In this document: positions 17,286-25,998 of the stretch, piece after piece
Layout: every line of letters starts with the position of its first letter
Position numbering within the stretch: position 1 is the stretch's first letter
Source: Caulobacter sp. 602-1
GTDB lineage: Bacteria > Pseudomonadota > Alphaproteobacteria > Caulobacterales > Caulobacteraceae
Length of the DNA stretch: 64,000 nt
Direction: 5' to 3'
Assembly: GCF_003931565.1 (NCBI RefSeq)
Contig: NZ_RRYI01000002.1
Span: forward strand, 496,001-560,000
Translations under genes and position numbers: made by a program
Notes under the pieces: model-generated
What the model was told of the DNA's origin: nothing
What the model saw: the letters and a program-made list of their open reading frames with translations, nothing else
The model's database searches: none

Positions 17286-17703
17286 GGGCTTTCTGGGCGT
17301 CGTGCTGGATGCGGGCGACCATCGACTTCAGGCCGTTCGAGCGCTGCGACGACAGGGCTTCGGACAGGCCCAGCTTGTCCATCGCGCCCTTGGCGTCGAA
17401 GGCGACGATGTCGGCGGGGGCGCGGCCGGAATAGAGCCGCAGCATGATGGCGACCAGGCCGCTGACGATGTGGGCGTCGCTGTCGCCCTTGAACGCCAGG
17501 GTCCCGTCGGCCTGGGGCAGGGTGACCAGCCATACCTGACTGGCGCAGCCGCGCACCTTGTTGTCTTCCGAGCGCTCGGCGTCGGTCAGGGGCTCCAGTT
17601 CCTTGCCCAGCTCGATGACGTAGCGATAGCGCTCTTCCCAGTCGCCGAGGAGTTCGAACTCGTCGGCGAGGTCGTTGAGGGCGGCGTCGATCGGACTGGT
17701 CAT
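17263..17703 (-). CDS. sufE: SufE family Fe-S cluster assembly protein
   Basis: 146 residues, normal for SufE. The sulfur-acceptor Cys is in VRGCASQVW (about Cys53), and the family motifs DWEERYRYVIELGKEL, LYSGRAPADI and SSQRSNGLKSMVARI are present. SufE takes persulfide from SufS and passes it to the SufBCD scaffold. I chose ATG at 17703 over TTG at 17712. It is upstream of and overlaps trhO, itself a sulfurtransferase-fold protein, making a small sulfur/RNA-modification operon. The main suf operon is not in this window. Confidence 0.9.
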   Translation of the reverse strand: MTSPIDAALNDLADEFELLGDWEERYRYVIELGKELEPLTDAERSEDNKVRGCASQVWLVTLPQADGTLAFKGDSDAHIVSGLVAIMLRLYSGRAPADIVAFDAKGAMDKLGLSEALSSQRSNGLKSMVARIQHDAQKALGKSRLG

Positions 17704-17746
17704 GGCGGCCAATTAGGCGGCGCGCCGGTTCAAGGCAAGCTCGCGC

Positions 17747-18541
17747 CTACGCGACGGGAAGGATGAGTCGCGCCAGGAAGCCCGCGCCCAGGCTGGACGA
17801 CAGCTTCAGTTGCCCGCCCATGGCCCGCGACAGCAGGTCGACGATCGGCAGGCCCAGGCCGACGCCTTCGTTGGAACGGGTCAGGGCCGAGCCGCCCTGT
17901 TCGAACGGTTGCAGCAGGCGGGGCAGCTCGGCGCTCTCCACGCCGGGGCCTTGGTCGCGGATGGTGATCTCGATCTCGCCGCCGATCTTGCCGGCGGCGA
18001 CATGCACGACTCCCCCGGCGGGCGAGTGCGTAACGGCGTTCTGCAGGAGATTGGTGAGCATGGTCCGCAGGCCGCGGCTGTCGGCGAGGACCGAGGGCAG
18101 GGCGCCTTGATTGACCACGTGGACGATGACGTCGCGGCGCCGGATCTCGGCCTTCAGCCCGTCGATCACGTCGTCGAGCGCTTCGTCCAGAGGCTCGGGC
18201 GTCATCTCGATGTCGGTGACGTGACCCTCGAGGCGGGCGATCTCGACGATCTGGTTGACCAGCTTCAGCAGCTTCATGCCGCTTTCGTGCACGATCCCCG
18301 CATATTCCTTGTACTGCGGGTTGCCGAGCGGTCCGTAGAGTTCGTGCGAGAGGATCTCGGAGAAGCCGATCACGGCGTTGAGCGGGGTGCGCAGTTCGTG
18401 GCTGACCATGCGCAGGAACGAGCGCTTGCGATCGTCGAGGGCCAGACGACGGCGCTCGTTCGCGGCCGCCCGGCGATCGACCAGGGCAGGGTCCGCGAAG
18501 GTGCGGTCGGACAGCGTGTCCAGGGACACCGGTTCTGGCAT
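17747..18541 (-). CDS. Soluble sensor histidine kinase with DivJ/PdhS-type DHp
   Basis: 264 residues with no membrane span and no sensor domain: a short N-terminus, then the HisKA box SHELRTPLNAVIGFSEIL with His48, then LYGPLGNPQYKEYAGIVHES, and an intact HATPase with N-box LLQNAVTH, DQGPGV and GVGLGLPI. The His region and the GPL-YxEYAxxxHESG pattern match DivJ, encoded divergently next door, and the PdhS kinases that act on DivK and PleD. That makes it a candidate cell-cycle kinase; its partner is inferred. The start is ATG at 18541. Confidence 0.88.
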   Translation of the reverse strand: MPEPVSLDTLSDRTFADPALVDRRAAANERRRLALDDRKRSFLRMVSHELRTPLNAVIGFSEILSHELYGPLGNPQYKEYAGIVHESGMKLLKLVNQIVEIARLEGHVTDIEMTPEPLDEALDDVIDGLKAEIRRRDVIVHVVNQGALPSVLADSRGLRTMLTNLLQNAVTHSPAGGVVHVAAGKIGGEIEITIRDQGPGVESAELPRLLQPFEQGGSALTRSNEGVGLGLPIVDLLSRAMGGQLKLSSSLGAGFLARLILPVA

Positions 18542-18605
18542 GAGGGGCTCCCGGACCTTCTGTCCGTGATGACTTCAGGCCCGGAGGATGCCGGCCGGCG
18601 CTTAC

Positions 18606-18610
18606 GATTC
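18606..18610. promoter_or_regulatory. GANTC (CcrM) site in the divJ promoter region
   Basis: GATTC at 18606-18610 lies in the divergent intergenic region between the soluble kinase and divJ, about 45 bases before the earliest divJ start. CcrM methylates GANTC in Caulobacter and can tie promoters to replication timing. Presence is direct; function here is inference. Confidence 0.4.
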
Positions 18611-18654
18611 CGTTTCCGTCCACAGCGCTTCCACGAGGAAAGATCGCTTAGCGA

Positions 18655-20490
18655 TTGTGCGGCCTTGGAGGGAAGGGCTCCCTCGCGTTAAGGTTTGACG
18701 ACGGCGCCTCCCCGCCGCGCTTGCAAGTCGACCGGCCCTTGGAATTCGAAACGCTTCCAGACCCGATCCGACGCCCCGCCCCTCCGGCGGGGTTCGACCC
18801 CGCGTACGCGTGGCGTCTGGGCTGGCTGGCGGCCATCTGTCTGGCTGCGGCCGCGGCGCTGTTCGCCAATAGCGGGGGCGGCTGGCCCGTCTGGGCGGCT
18901 CTGGGCGCGGGCGCGGTCCCGGCGCTCGTGGCCTTGGTCTTTTCGCGCGACGACGAGCGCACCCAGTCGGTGCTTCTGGTTTTGTGGGCCGTGGGCGGCT
19001 CGCTGGCGGCGGTGCTGACGGGCGGGGTCTCCGGCGCCATGGCGGCCTGGTGCCTCGCGCCGGTCGCGGCGGCCTCGACCCTGGACCAGCCCAAGCGCCT
19101 GGCCGAGGGCGCGGCCCTGGCCCTGATCGGCGGCTGCGTCGCCGCCCTGACCCAGCTTTCGGGCCTGGCTCCGCCGGCCCCGACCGGTCCGCTGGCCTTC
19201 GTGCTTGGCTTTCTGGCCCTGGTCACCACGGGCCTTGGCCTTGCCGCGGGCCTCCTGATCGGCCGTCGCCGCCAGGGCGCGCGCGACGACCGTTATGCCT
19301 CCGAGATCATCGGACTCGAGAGCCTGCTGGACGGCCTGCCGCACCTGGCGATCGCGATTCGCGGGCAAGGTCAGGTGACCGCCGTGCGCGGCGCGCCGCC
19401 GCGCGGCGTCACCACCGTCGACCTCGTCAATCGCGGCCTGACCGGCGCGGCCGCCCCGGGCGATCGCCAGCGCCTGACCGCCGCCATCGCCGCCGCCCAC
19501 CGCGAGGGCGTGGCCAGCCTGACCTTCAACCCGGCCCTGGGCGTCGAGCGCACCGTGGCCCTGGATCTGGCCCGCATTGCGCCCAACCAGCTGGTCGGGG
19601 TGCTGCGCGACGTCACCGCCGAGCGCAACCGCGAGACCGCTCTGGACCAGGCCCGCGTCGACGCCGAGGCCCTGGCCGCCGGCCGCGCCCGCTTCCTGGC
19701 CAACATGTCTCACGAACTGCGCACGCCGCTGAACGCCATCATGGGCTTCTCGGACATCATGCGCGCCAGGATGTTCGGCCCCCTCAGCGATCGTTACGCC
19801 GAATATGCCGAGTTGATTCACGAGAGCGGCGGACATCTGCTGGACCTGATCAACGACGTGCTGGACATGTCGAAGATCGAGGCTGAGCGCTTCGAGTTGC
19901 AGCGCGGCGTGTTCGACGCTCGCGAGGCGGTGCAGGCGGCCATGCGTCTGCTGCGCGTCCAGGCAGACGGCGCCGGCGTTCAGCTGCGCGGCGTGCTGCC
20001 GCCGGGCGAGCTGGAAGTCGACGCCGATCGTCGCGCCCTGAAGCAGATCGTGCTGAACCTCGTCTCCAACGCCCTGAAGTTCACTCCGCGCGGCGGCCAG
20101 GTGACGGTCACCGCCCACGGCTATGACGGGGTGCTGGAGATCATCGTTGCCGACACCGGCGTCGGCATCAGCCCCGAGGACCTGGAACGCCTGGGGCGTC
20201 CCTATGAGCAGGCCGGCGGCGTCGAACAGCGGGCCAAGGGTACGGGCCTGGGCCTGTCGCTGGTCCGCGCCTTCGCCAAGCTGCACGGCGGCGAGATGAC
20301 CATCGAGAGCCGCCTGGGCGCCGGCACAAGCGTGTCCGTGCGTCTGCCGGTGCTGCTGGCCCCGTTGAAGTCGGTGACGCTGGAAAGCCTGACCGAGTCC
20401 ACGCCGCCGGCCGAGGCGCCGGTCGAGGTCGAGCCCAAGCCCGCGCCGACCGCATTGGGTGACAACGTCATCGCCTTTGCGCCGCGCTGA
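18655..20490 (+). CDS. divJ: Cell-cycle sensor histidine kinase DivJ
   Basis: Up to 611 residues. The N-terminal third has several membrane spans (GWLAAICLAAAAALFA, LVLWAVGGSLAAVL, LAFVLGFLALVTTGL), followed by a PAS-like linker, HisKA (MSHELRTPLNAIMGFSDIM, phospho-His codon at 19711) and HATPase with NLVSNALKF, DTGVGIS and GTGLGLSL. The segment RMFGPLSDRYAEYAELIHES is the DivJ/PleC docking surface. DivJ phosphorylates DivK at the stalked pole. 258 residues follow the His, one fewer than I recall for C. crescentus. The true start is uncertain: TTG 18655 (GAGGAAAG 13 bases upstream) or TTG 18721; the family size, about 597, lies between. Confidence 0.9.
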   Translation: MCGLGGKGSLALRFDDGASPPRLQVDRPLEFETLPDPIRRPAPPAGFDPAYAWRLGWLAAICLAAAAALFANSGGGWPVWAALGAGAVPALVALVFSRDDERTQSVLLVLWAVGGSLAAVLTGGVSGAMAAWCLAPVAAASTLDQPKRLAEGAALALIGGCVAALTQLSGLAPPAPTGPLAFVLGFLALVTTGLGLAAGLLIGRRRQGARDDRYASEIIGLESLLDGLPHLAIAIRGQGQVTAVRGAPPRGVTTVDLVNRGLTGAAAPGDRQRLTAAIAAAHREGVASLTFNPALGVERTVALDLARIAPNQLVGVLRDVTAERNRETALDQARVDAEALAAGRARFLANMSHELRTPLNAIMGFSDIMRARMFGPLSDRYAEYAELIHESGGHLLDLINDVLDMSKIEAERFELQRGVFDAREAVQAAMRLLRVQADGAGVQLRGVLPPGELEVDADRRALKQIVLNLVSNALKFTPRGGQVTVTAHGYDGVLEIIVADTGVGISPEDLERLGRPYEQAGGVEQRAKGTGLGLSLVRAFAKLHGGEMTIESRLGAGTSVSVRLPVLLAPLKSVTLESLTESTPPAEAPVEVEPKPAPTALGDNVIAFAPR

Positions 20491-21414
20491 TCAGCGCAGG
20501 AACGCGTAGCCCGCTGCAAAATCCCCTACCTCGATATAGGCCTTGCGGGTGACCTCGTCGCCGCCGCGGCCCTGGAACACGAACTCCACGGTGACCGCCT
20601 CGCGCGGATCCAGCCGCAACATGGCGTCGATCGCCGCCGGCGGGAAGCGGAAGGCCAGGCCCGTCTTGGCGCTGGTTGGCAGCAGGGTGAGGGGCGCTTC
20701 CTCGCGAGTCTGGGCGGTGAACACCAGGTTGGCGTTGCGCGGCGCGACCTTGCTCGCCAGATTCCGCCCCGCGTTGGAGGCGATGTAGGGCCCTAGGGTC
20801 CTGCTCGTGTCCCGCGCGAGGATTCGCGCCGCATAGGGGCGCTGGCCGTTGTCGAAGGTCGCCACGGCCATCATCGCCTTGGCGCGGCCGGCCAGGCCGA
20901 ACATCAGGCGGTCGCCGCCGAAGGTCGCTGGTTGGGAGAGCCGCCAGACCGGGATGGTCGCCGACACAGAGCGCTCGGCCTTCCAGGACGCGACGTCGCC
21001 CGGATAATTCATGGCCAGCATCTGGGAATAGCCTTCGAAGGCCTTCTTCACGCGCGAGGCGGCCAAGGCCAGGTCCTTGGAATCGCACGCCGCGCCGGCG
21101 GCTTTGGCGCGGGCGCGCTGTTCCAGGGCCGCGACCTGCAGCTCGCTGGCGCCCGAGCGCAGGGTCGCGCCGCGCGCCTGGGCCCGCGAGGCGTCGAGCG
21201 CGGCCGAGACAGTGGATGAGAACAGCCGGCAACGGCCGTCGGCCGCCGTCATCAGCGTGCGTTCGTAGAGCTGGTCAGCGGCGTTGGCGTACAGCGCGGT
21301 CGGAACGACCATGGCCGCCAACCCGATCAACGCCCCGATCCATCGCGCCCCGCGACCTTTCGGGTGTGTCCCAAGGCGCGATAGCCGAAAGGGGAAGCCG
21401 GTTTCGGCGGCCAT
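20491..21414 (-). CDS. Hypothetical membrane-anchored protein
   Basis: 307 residues. A basic N-terminus is followed by one membrane span (WIGALIGLAAMVVPTALYAN), so the rest is probably periplasmic. It has helical segments rich in Ala and Arg and a C-terminal beta-rich part (ETAVTVEFVFQGRG-like, ARKAYIEVGDFAAGYAF). Two Cys (GRCRLF and AACDSK) may pair. No family recognised. ATG at 21414 is preceded by CAGGAG about 13 bases away; the longer frame to 21651 is unlikely. It converges on divJ with no gap. Confidence 0.65.
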   Translation of the reverse strand: MAAETGFPFRLSRLGTHPKGRGARWIGALIGLAAMVVPTALYANAADQLYERTLMTAADGRCRLFSSTVSAALDASRAQARGATLRSGASELQVAALEQRARAKAAGAACDSKDLALAASRVKKAFEGYSQMLAMNYPGDVASWKAERSVSATIPVWRLSQPATFGGDRLMFGLAGRAKAMMAVATFDNGQRPYAARILARDTSRTLGPYIASNAGRNLASKVAPRNANLVFTAQTREEAPLTLLPTSAKTGLAFRFPPAAIDAMLRLDPREAVTVEFVFQGRGGDEVTRKAYIEVGDFAAGYAFLR

Positions 21415-21535
21415 CGCGCTTCTAACTCCTGAAAGCGGCGCCCGCCTAAAAGGCGGGTGTTGGGGCGGTGTTTCTCGTATGCTTCGAGACCTAAGGGGCG
21501 AGCTATACGCCTGACGGGTTGCGGTTCGGTTAGCG

Positions 21536-21865
21536 ATGCTTCTTTCGACGGATATCTGGGTCGGCGCGTTGATCCGCCGCGCCGAGCTGGGCGGCGCCTT
21601 CGCCACGGTGGCCCGCAAGGGCGACGCACGGGCCGGCGCGGTGCTGGTCAAGATCGTCGACCGTCGGGCCGGGACCGCGCGGCTCTATAGCGAGGCCACG
21701 CGCGGCGACGGCGAGCGGTTCTGGATGCAGCCGGTCCGTTCCGAGTTCGAACCCGATCTCGACGCCTATGTCGAGCGCGCCGCCCGCATCGACCCGGACG
21801 TCTGGGTGGTGGAGATCGAGGACCGGGACGGCCGCCACTTCCTGACCGAACCGGTCGAGGCCTAA
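21536..21865 (+). CDS. DUF1491 family protein
   Basis: 109 residues. The sequence STDIWVGALIRRAELGGAFA, GDARAGAVLVKIVDR and DPDVWVVEIEDRDGRHF follows DUF1491, a small alphaproteobacterial family of unknown function. It is soluble, with no signal. The start is ATG at 21536. The 146 bases that follow before the next gene include a TTAA half-site but no full CtrA site. Confidence 0.78.
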   Translation: MLLSTDIWVGALIRRAELGGAFATVARKGDARAGAVLVKIVDRRAGTARLYSEATRGDGERFWMQPVRSEFEPDLDAYVERAARIDPDVWVVEIEDRDGRHFLTEPVEA

Positions 21866-22011
21866 ACGCTCGCGATATCGGTGGAGGAGCTGTGGAGAAC
21901 GCGACTCCAGAGCGCCGTTAACCCTGCTCCTAAACCGGACCTAAAGCCCATTTTGGGCATGCTGCGCGAGCTTTCGAACCCCTCCCAAAAGTTCAGCAGC
22001 CAGTATCCGCC

Positions 22012-22392
22012 ATGCTTTTCCTCATGAACGACGTCATTCTGAGCTTTGACGCGGCCGAACTCTCGCCGCCGATGACGCGCGATCGTTTCGCCGCGCTATC
22101 GCTCAACTATGTCGGCGAGCTGGGCAAGGAACTGTTCGCGGAAGAACCGCTGCTGCACCACAAGGACCGTGAGCGGGTCGAGCGCCTCGCGGCGCTGATC
22201 GTGGCCAAGGCGCCGGACGTCAATGCCGCGCTGTTTGTCGCGCCGGGCCGCGGCTGTCGCAAGGAAGACGTTCAGGTTCGCTATGCGCAGCTGAGCCTCG
22301 AAGTCATGGCGACGCTGCTGCAGCGCCAGAACTCCGGCGCGCTCACCAACCTTGAGGCCGATCGTCAGGTCTGGCGGCGTCTGGCCGCCTAG
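22012..22392 (+). CDS. Conserved hypothetical protein
   Basis: 126 residues, soluble and helical: RFAALSLNYVGELGKELFAE, HKDRERVERLAALIVAKAPD and CRKEDVQVRYAQLSLEVMAT. No known domain recognised. Starts at ATG 22012 and 22024 are both possible, and neither has a strong ribosome site. It converges on the tiny membrane protein gene at 22396, leaving 3 bases between the stops. Coding is supported by codon-position GC bias and the absence of a better frame. Confidence 0.62.
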   Translation: MLFLMNDVILSFDAAELSPPMTRDRFAALSLNYVGELGKELFAEEPLLHHKDRERVERLAALIVAKAPDVNAALFVAPGRGCRKEDVQVRYAQLSLEVMATLLQRQNSGALTNLEADRQVWRRLAA

Positions 22393-22395
22393 GCC

Positions 22396-22533
22396 TCAGA
22401 AACGAACCAGGGTCATCAGCCAGCCAAGCGTCACGGCCAGGACGACCAGTCCGGCCAGGGTGACGCCAAAGCAGAGCGCGCTGTTCGCCGGATGCTGCCG
22501 GCTGGGCGCGCGGTGATGATCGAGCAGGGCCAT
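22396..22533 (-). CDS. Small membrane protein (45 residues)
   Basis: A 45-residue protein: a polar, His/Arg-rich N-terminus (MALLDHHRAPSRQHPANS) and one strong membrane span (GVTLAGLVVLAVTLGWLMTL). The ATG at 22533 has a near-perfect GGAGGAAA ribosome site 8 bases upstream, which is the main reason to believe it. The open frame extends to 22692 but without support. Single-span miniproteins of this kind often regulate membrane complexes; nothing specific can be said. Confidence 0.68.
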   Translation of the reverse strand: MALLDHHRAPSRQHPANSALCFGVTLAGLVVLAVTLGWLMTLVRF

Positions 22534-22872
22534 CGTTCGATTTCCTCCATTCGCCCGACGATCTGACGCCGCCGGTGCGGAATGAGGAAAGCATGACTCC
22601 AAACCCATTCTTCGAATAGGGGCATTTTGACCCATTTCCGGGCGAATTGCCGCGTTCGTGATGGAAACCTGGTCGCGCTTCGATCGCGCCAAACTGAAAG
22701 GGCGCGGAAAGAGGGCCGAGTCGCCTTGTCCGCAGCGATCGAATTCAATTTAGGGATGTGCAAGCGATCCCTGTCGCGGAGGTGTCCTTGTTTGGAAGCG
22801 TTGGGGATGGTGACGACGGCGGTCGGTAAGGTGGAAGGTGACAAGAAGAGCCGATGGGGCTAGTCCCCGGCC
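22534..22872. other. 339-base gene-free region before prfC
   Basis: It holds the leader of the small membrane protein (minus) and that of prfC (plus). Frames here read as shadows with no family resemblance. GGGG-CTAGT-CCCC just before the prfC ATG can form a small hairpin that would cover its ribosome site. Confidence 0.4.
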
Positions 22873-24471
22873 ATGAGCACTTCCCCCGCCGCTGAAGCCG
22901 CCCGTCGGCGCACCTTCGCCATCATCAGCCACCCCGACGCGGGCAAGACGACCCTGACGGAAAACCTGCTGCTGGCCGGCGGGGCGATCCGAGCCGCCGG
23001 CGCGGTGCGGGCGCGCGGCCAGACCCGCCGCACCCAGTCGGACTGGATGAAGATCGAGCGCGAGCGCGGCATTTCGGTCTCGGCGTCGGTGATGACGTTC
23101 GACCACGACGGCCTGATGTTCAACCTGCTGGACACCCCGGGCCACGAGGACTTCTCGGAAGACACCTACCGCACCCTGACGGCCGCCGACGCGGCGATCA
23201 TGGTGCTGGACGCCGCCAAGGGCATCGAGCCGCAGACCCTGAAGCTGTTCGAGGTCTGCCGCCTGCGCGACATCCCGATCATCACCTTCATCAACAAGAT
23301 GGACCGCGAGGCCCAGGACCCGTTCGAGCTGCTGGACGAGGTTTCGTCCAAGCTGGCCCTGGACCCGGCGCCGCTCTACTGGCCGGCCGGTTCTGGCGGC
23401 CGCTTCAAGGGCATGCTGGACCTGCGCGCCGACAAGTTCATCCCCTACGCCAAGAAGAGCTCGACCGACGACGAGGGCCATCCCGACCCGGTCGCCTTCA
23501 AGGGCAATGCGGTGGTCCAGTATCTCGATCCCGAGGAGAAGGCCGAGCTGGAAGACAGCGCCATGCTGGTCACCGAGGCCGGCAAGCCGTTCGACGTGCA
23601 GAGCTTCCTGGAAGGCCACATGACGCCGGTGTTCTTCGGCTCGGCCCTGCGCCATTTCGGCGTTTCGGAGCTGCTGGGCGGCATCGGCGCCTACGCGCCC
23701 GCGCCGAAGCCGGCGGCCGCCACCCGCAACGGCGTCGAGACCCACGTCGCCCCGGGCGACAGCGAGGTGTCGGGCTTCGTCTTCAAGGTCCAGGCGAACA
23801 TGGACCCCAATCACCGCGACCGGATCGCGTTCCTGCGTCTGACCAGCGGTCGCTTCACCCGCGGCATGAAACTGAAGGCTCAGAACACCGGCAAGGCCAT
23901 GAGCGTCAACGCGCCGATTATGTTCTTCGCGTCGGACCGTGAGCTGGCCGAGGACGCTTTCGCCGGCGACGTGATCGGTATCCCGAACCACGGCGTCCTG
24001 CGGGTGGGCGACAGCCTGTCCGAAAGCGGGACCCTGCGCTTCGCGGGCCTGCCCAACTTCGCCCCGGAAATCCTGCGCCGCGTACGCGTGAAGGACCCGC
24101 TGAAGGCCAAGCACCTGAAGAAGGCGCTGGAAGGCCTTGCCGAGGAGGGTGTCACCCAGCTGTTCCGCCCCATGATCGGCAGCGACTTCATCGTCGGCGC
24201 CGTCGGCCAGCTGCAGTTCGAGGTCATGGCCGATCGTCTGGCCAACGAGTATCAGCTCGAATGCATATTCGAGGCCAGCCCCTACGCCGAGGCCCGCTGG
24301 CTGGGCGGCGACAAGGCCGACGTCGAGGACTTCGTGAACAAGCACAAGTCGGCCATGGGCCAGGACATCGACGAGCAACCGGTCTTCCTGGGCAAGTCGT
24401 CCTGGGAAATCGGCTATGTCGCCGAGCGCTATCCGAAGGTGCGCTTCGAGCGGACCAAGGAACGGGCCTAG
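22873..24471 (+). CDS. prfC: Peptide chain release factor 3
   Basis: 532 residues, the RF3 size. GTPase motifs are intact: SHPDAGKTTLTE, DTPGHEDFSEDTYR, FINKMDREAQDP. The arginine-rich switch region RGQTRRTQSDWMKIERERGI and the C-terminal PMIGSDFIVGAVGQLQFEV are RF3-specific and separate it from EF-G. RF3 uses GTP to remove RF1/RF2 from the ribosome after peptide release. The ATG at 22873 has no good ribosome site, and a GGGG/CCCC hairpin overlaps the expected place. It converges on the LytTR gene with the stop codons overlapping. Confidence 0.96.
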   Translation: MSTSPAAEAARRRTFAIISHPDAGKTTLTENLLLAGGAIRAAGAVRARGQTRRTQSDWMKIERERGISVSASVMTFDHDGLMFNLLDTPGHEDFSEDTYRTLTAADAAIMVLDAAKGIEPQTLKLFEVCRLRDIPIITFINKMDREAQDPFELLDEVSSKLALDPAPLYWPAGSGGRFKGMLDLRADKFIPYAKKSSTDDEGHPDPVAFKGNAVVQYLDPEEKAELEDSAMLVTEAGKPFDVQSFLEGHMTPVFFGSALRHFGVSELLGGIGAYAPAPKPAAATRNGVETHVAPGDSEVSGFVFKVQANMDPNHRDRIAFLRLTSGRFTRGMKLKAQNTGKAMSVNAPIMFFASDRELAEDAFAGDVIGIPNHGVLRVGDSLSESGTLRFAGLPNFAPEILRRVRVKDPLKAKHLKKALEGLAEEGVTQLFRPMIGSDFIVGAVGQLQFEVMADRLANEYQLECIFEASPYAEARWLGGDKADVEDFVNKHKSAMGQDIDEQPVFLGKSSWEIGYVAERYPKVRFERTKERA

Positions 24472-25886
24472 GCGCTAGCCGCTTCCAGCGCCTCGCGCAC
24501 GGCGGGCTGGCGGGAACGGCTGACGGGCAGGGGCGCGCCCTCGCTCAGATGCAGCCGCCAGCGGTCGCCCTCGCGCTCTAACCGTTGGACGTGCGCCAGG
24601 TTGGCGATCACTGACCGGTGGATACGCAGGAAGTTCGCCGGCAGTTGGGCCGTCAGCCCGTCAAGGCGCGCCGCGTGTAGCAGGCTTCGGCCCCCGACCA
24701 TCCGCAGCTCGACATAATCGTCGGCCCCGACCACGGCCAGGATCTCGGCGATGGGCGCCAGCTCGACGCCCCGGGCCGAGGCCACCGTGAGGCGGTCGGG
24801 AAGGCTGACGGCGCGGGTCAGGGCGGCTTCGCGGCCGCGGTCCTCGCGGCCCAGCCGTACGACCTCGACCATCAGCAGCGGCAGCACCAGGCTGGCGGCG
24901 AGCAGGAAGTAGGAGAAGTCGGCCAGCCATTCGGGGAAGCCGAGGGCCAGGGCCAGGAACAGCGCCAGATAGGCCAGGGCGGGCCGGGCGCCGGGGACGC
25001 GTCGCCGCACGCCCGCGACCGCCGGCGCCACGGCCAGCGCCACGCCCAGGATCAGCGCCCAGACCGTCTTGTTGTCGAAGCCAGGAAGCAGGACCGTGGC
25101 GCCGACCCCGCCCAGCGCTAGGCCGATCATCAGGCCCCGCGCCTTGGGCAGGAAGCGGCTGGTCACATAGGCGACCAGCAGGATCGCGAAGGCGGCCGCC
25201 AGCCCCCAGATGGCGCTCATCCGCCAAGCATGAAGCGGATAGGGATAGTTGAAGAGCGGCCGCAGGCTCTCGACGATGGACTGCGCGGCCGCGACGCTCG
25301 CCATGGCGGCCAGGATGAGGCTGGAGCCTGTCCGTCTCAGGGCGTGGATGACGCCAAACCCGAACGCCGCCGCCAGCAGGGTCCCGGTCGCCACGAAGGT
25401 CACGGCCAACAGAGCGGCGCGCTGTGGGTAGGGGAAGGGCAGAACGGTGATGGCGGTCATGGGGCCGGCGAAGCGCAGGCCGCCATGGAAGGACGACAGG
25501 CGCACCACCAGGGTGTTCGCGTCCGGGCGCCAGGCGGTCTCGCGGATCGGAAAGGTCGCCTGATAGCGTCCTGGGATCTCGTCCCGCGCCGACGCCCCAG
25601 GGCGGCCGTTGGATCCCAGCCGCTCGCCATTAAGCCAGGCTTCGGACGAGGCGACGCCCGCCACGTACAGGGCGCGCGGCTGGGTGTCGCTCGGAGCGGG
25701 GATCGTCGCTCGGATCCAGAGCTCCTGGCCTTGGGGATCGACGAAGTCCCCGATTGGACGGCAATCGCTCAGCACGGGTCCCGTCACGCTGGCCGCGCCA
25801 TGGCAGGCCTCCCACGCCAGGTCCTGGGCCCGCGCCAGAGTCGCGAGGCCTGTCAGAAAGAGGATCGGAAGCAGGGTTCGCCACAT
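24468..25886 (-). CDS. Membrane-bound LytTR-type transcriptional regulator
   Basis: 472 residues. Signal-like N-terminus, a periplasmic beta-sandwich (ARALYVAGVASSEAWLNGER resembles the 7TMR-DISM or galactose-binding type), seven membrane spans from about residue 150 to 340, then a C-terminal LytTR DNA-binding domain: VGADDYVELRMVGGRSLLHA, LPANFLRIHRSVIANLAHV and the final LPVSRSRQPAVREAL. Such proteins sense extracellular signals and act on DNA directly from the membrane. The start is ATG at 25886. Its stop overlaps the prfC stop by 4 bases on the opposite strand. Ligand and targets unknown. Confidence 0.85.
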   Translation of the reverse strand: MWRTLLPILFLTGLATLARAQDLAWEACHGAASVTGPVLSDCRPIGDFVDPQGQELWIRATIPAPSDTQPRALYVAGVASSEAWLNGERLGSNGRPGASARDEIPGRYQATFPIRETAWRPDANTLVVRLSSFHGGLRFAGPMTAITVLPFPYPQRAALLAVTFVATGTLLAAAFGFGVIHALRRTGSSLILAAMASVAAAQSIVESLRPLFNYPYPLHAWRMSAIWGLAAAFAILLVAYVTSRFLPKARGLMIGLALGGVGATVLLPGFDNKTVWALILGVALAVAPAVAGVRRRVPGARPALAYLALFLALALGFPEWLADFSYFLLAASLVLPLLMVEVVRLGREDRGREAALTRAVSLPDRLTVASARGVELAPIAEILAVVGADDYVELRMVGGRSLLHAARLDGLTAQLPANFLRIHRSVIANLAHVQRLEREGDRWRLHLSEGAPLPVSRSRQPAVREALEAASA

Positions 25887-25998
25887 GGCGTCACTGTAGA
25901 GCGCCGTTCGCCGAGGCGCGCCACCGTTCACCGATCGCCAGCCGCCGTTGACCGAAGTGGTGTGGCGGACGGCCCCGCTGATCGGCTCAGCTGCCGTC

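Noticed and set aside
21919..21940. Possible CtrA site (TTAA followed by CCTAAA) before the 22012 gene
   Set aside because: Spacing to the next TAA-containing half is not 7 bases, so only a half-site is present.
22750..24378. 542-codon frame opposite prfC
   Set aside because: Shadow of RF3; no domain resemblance.
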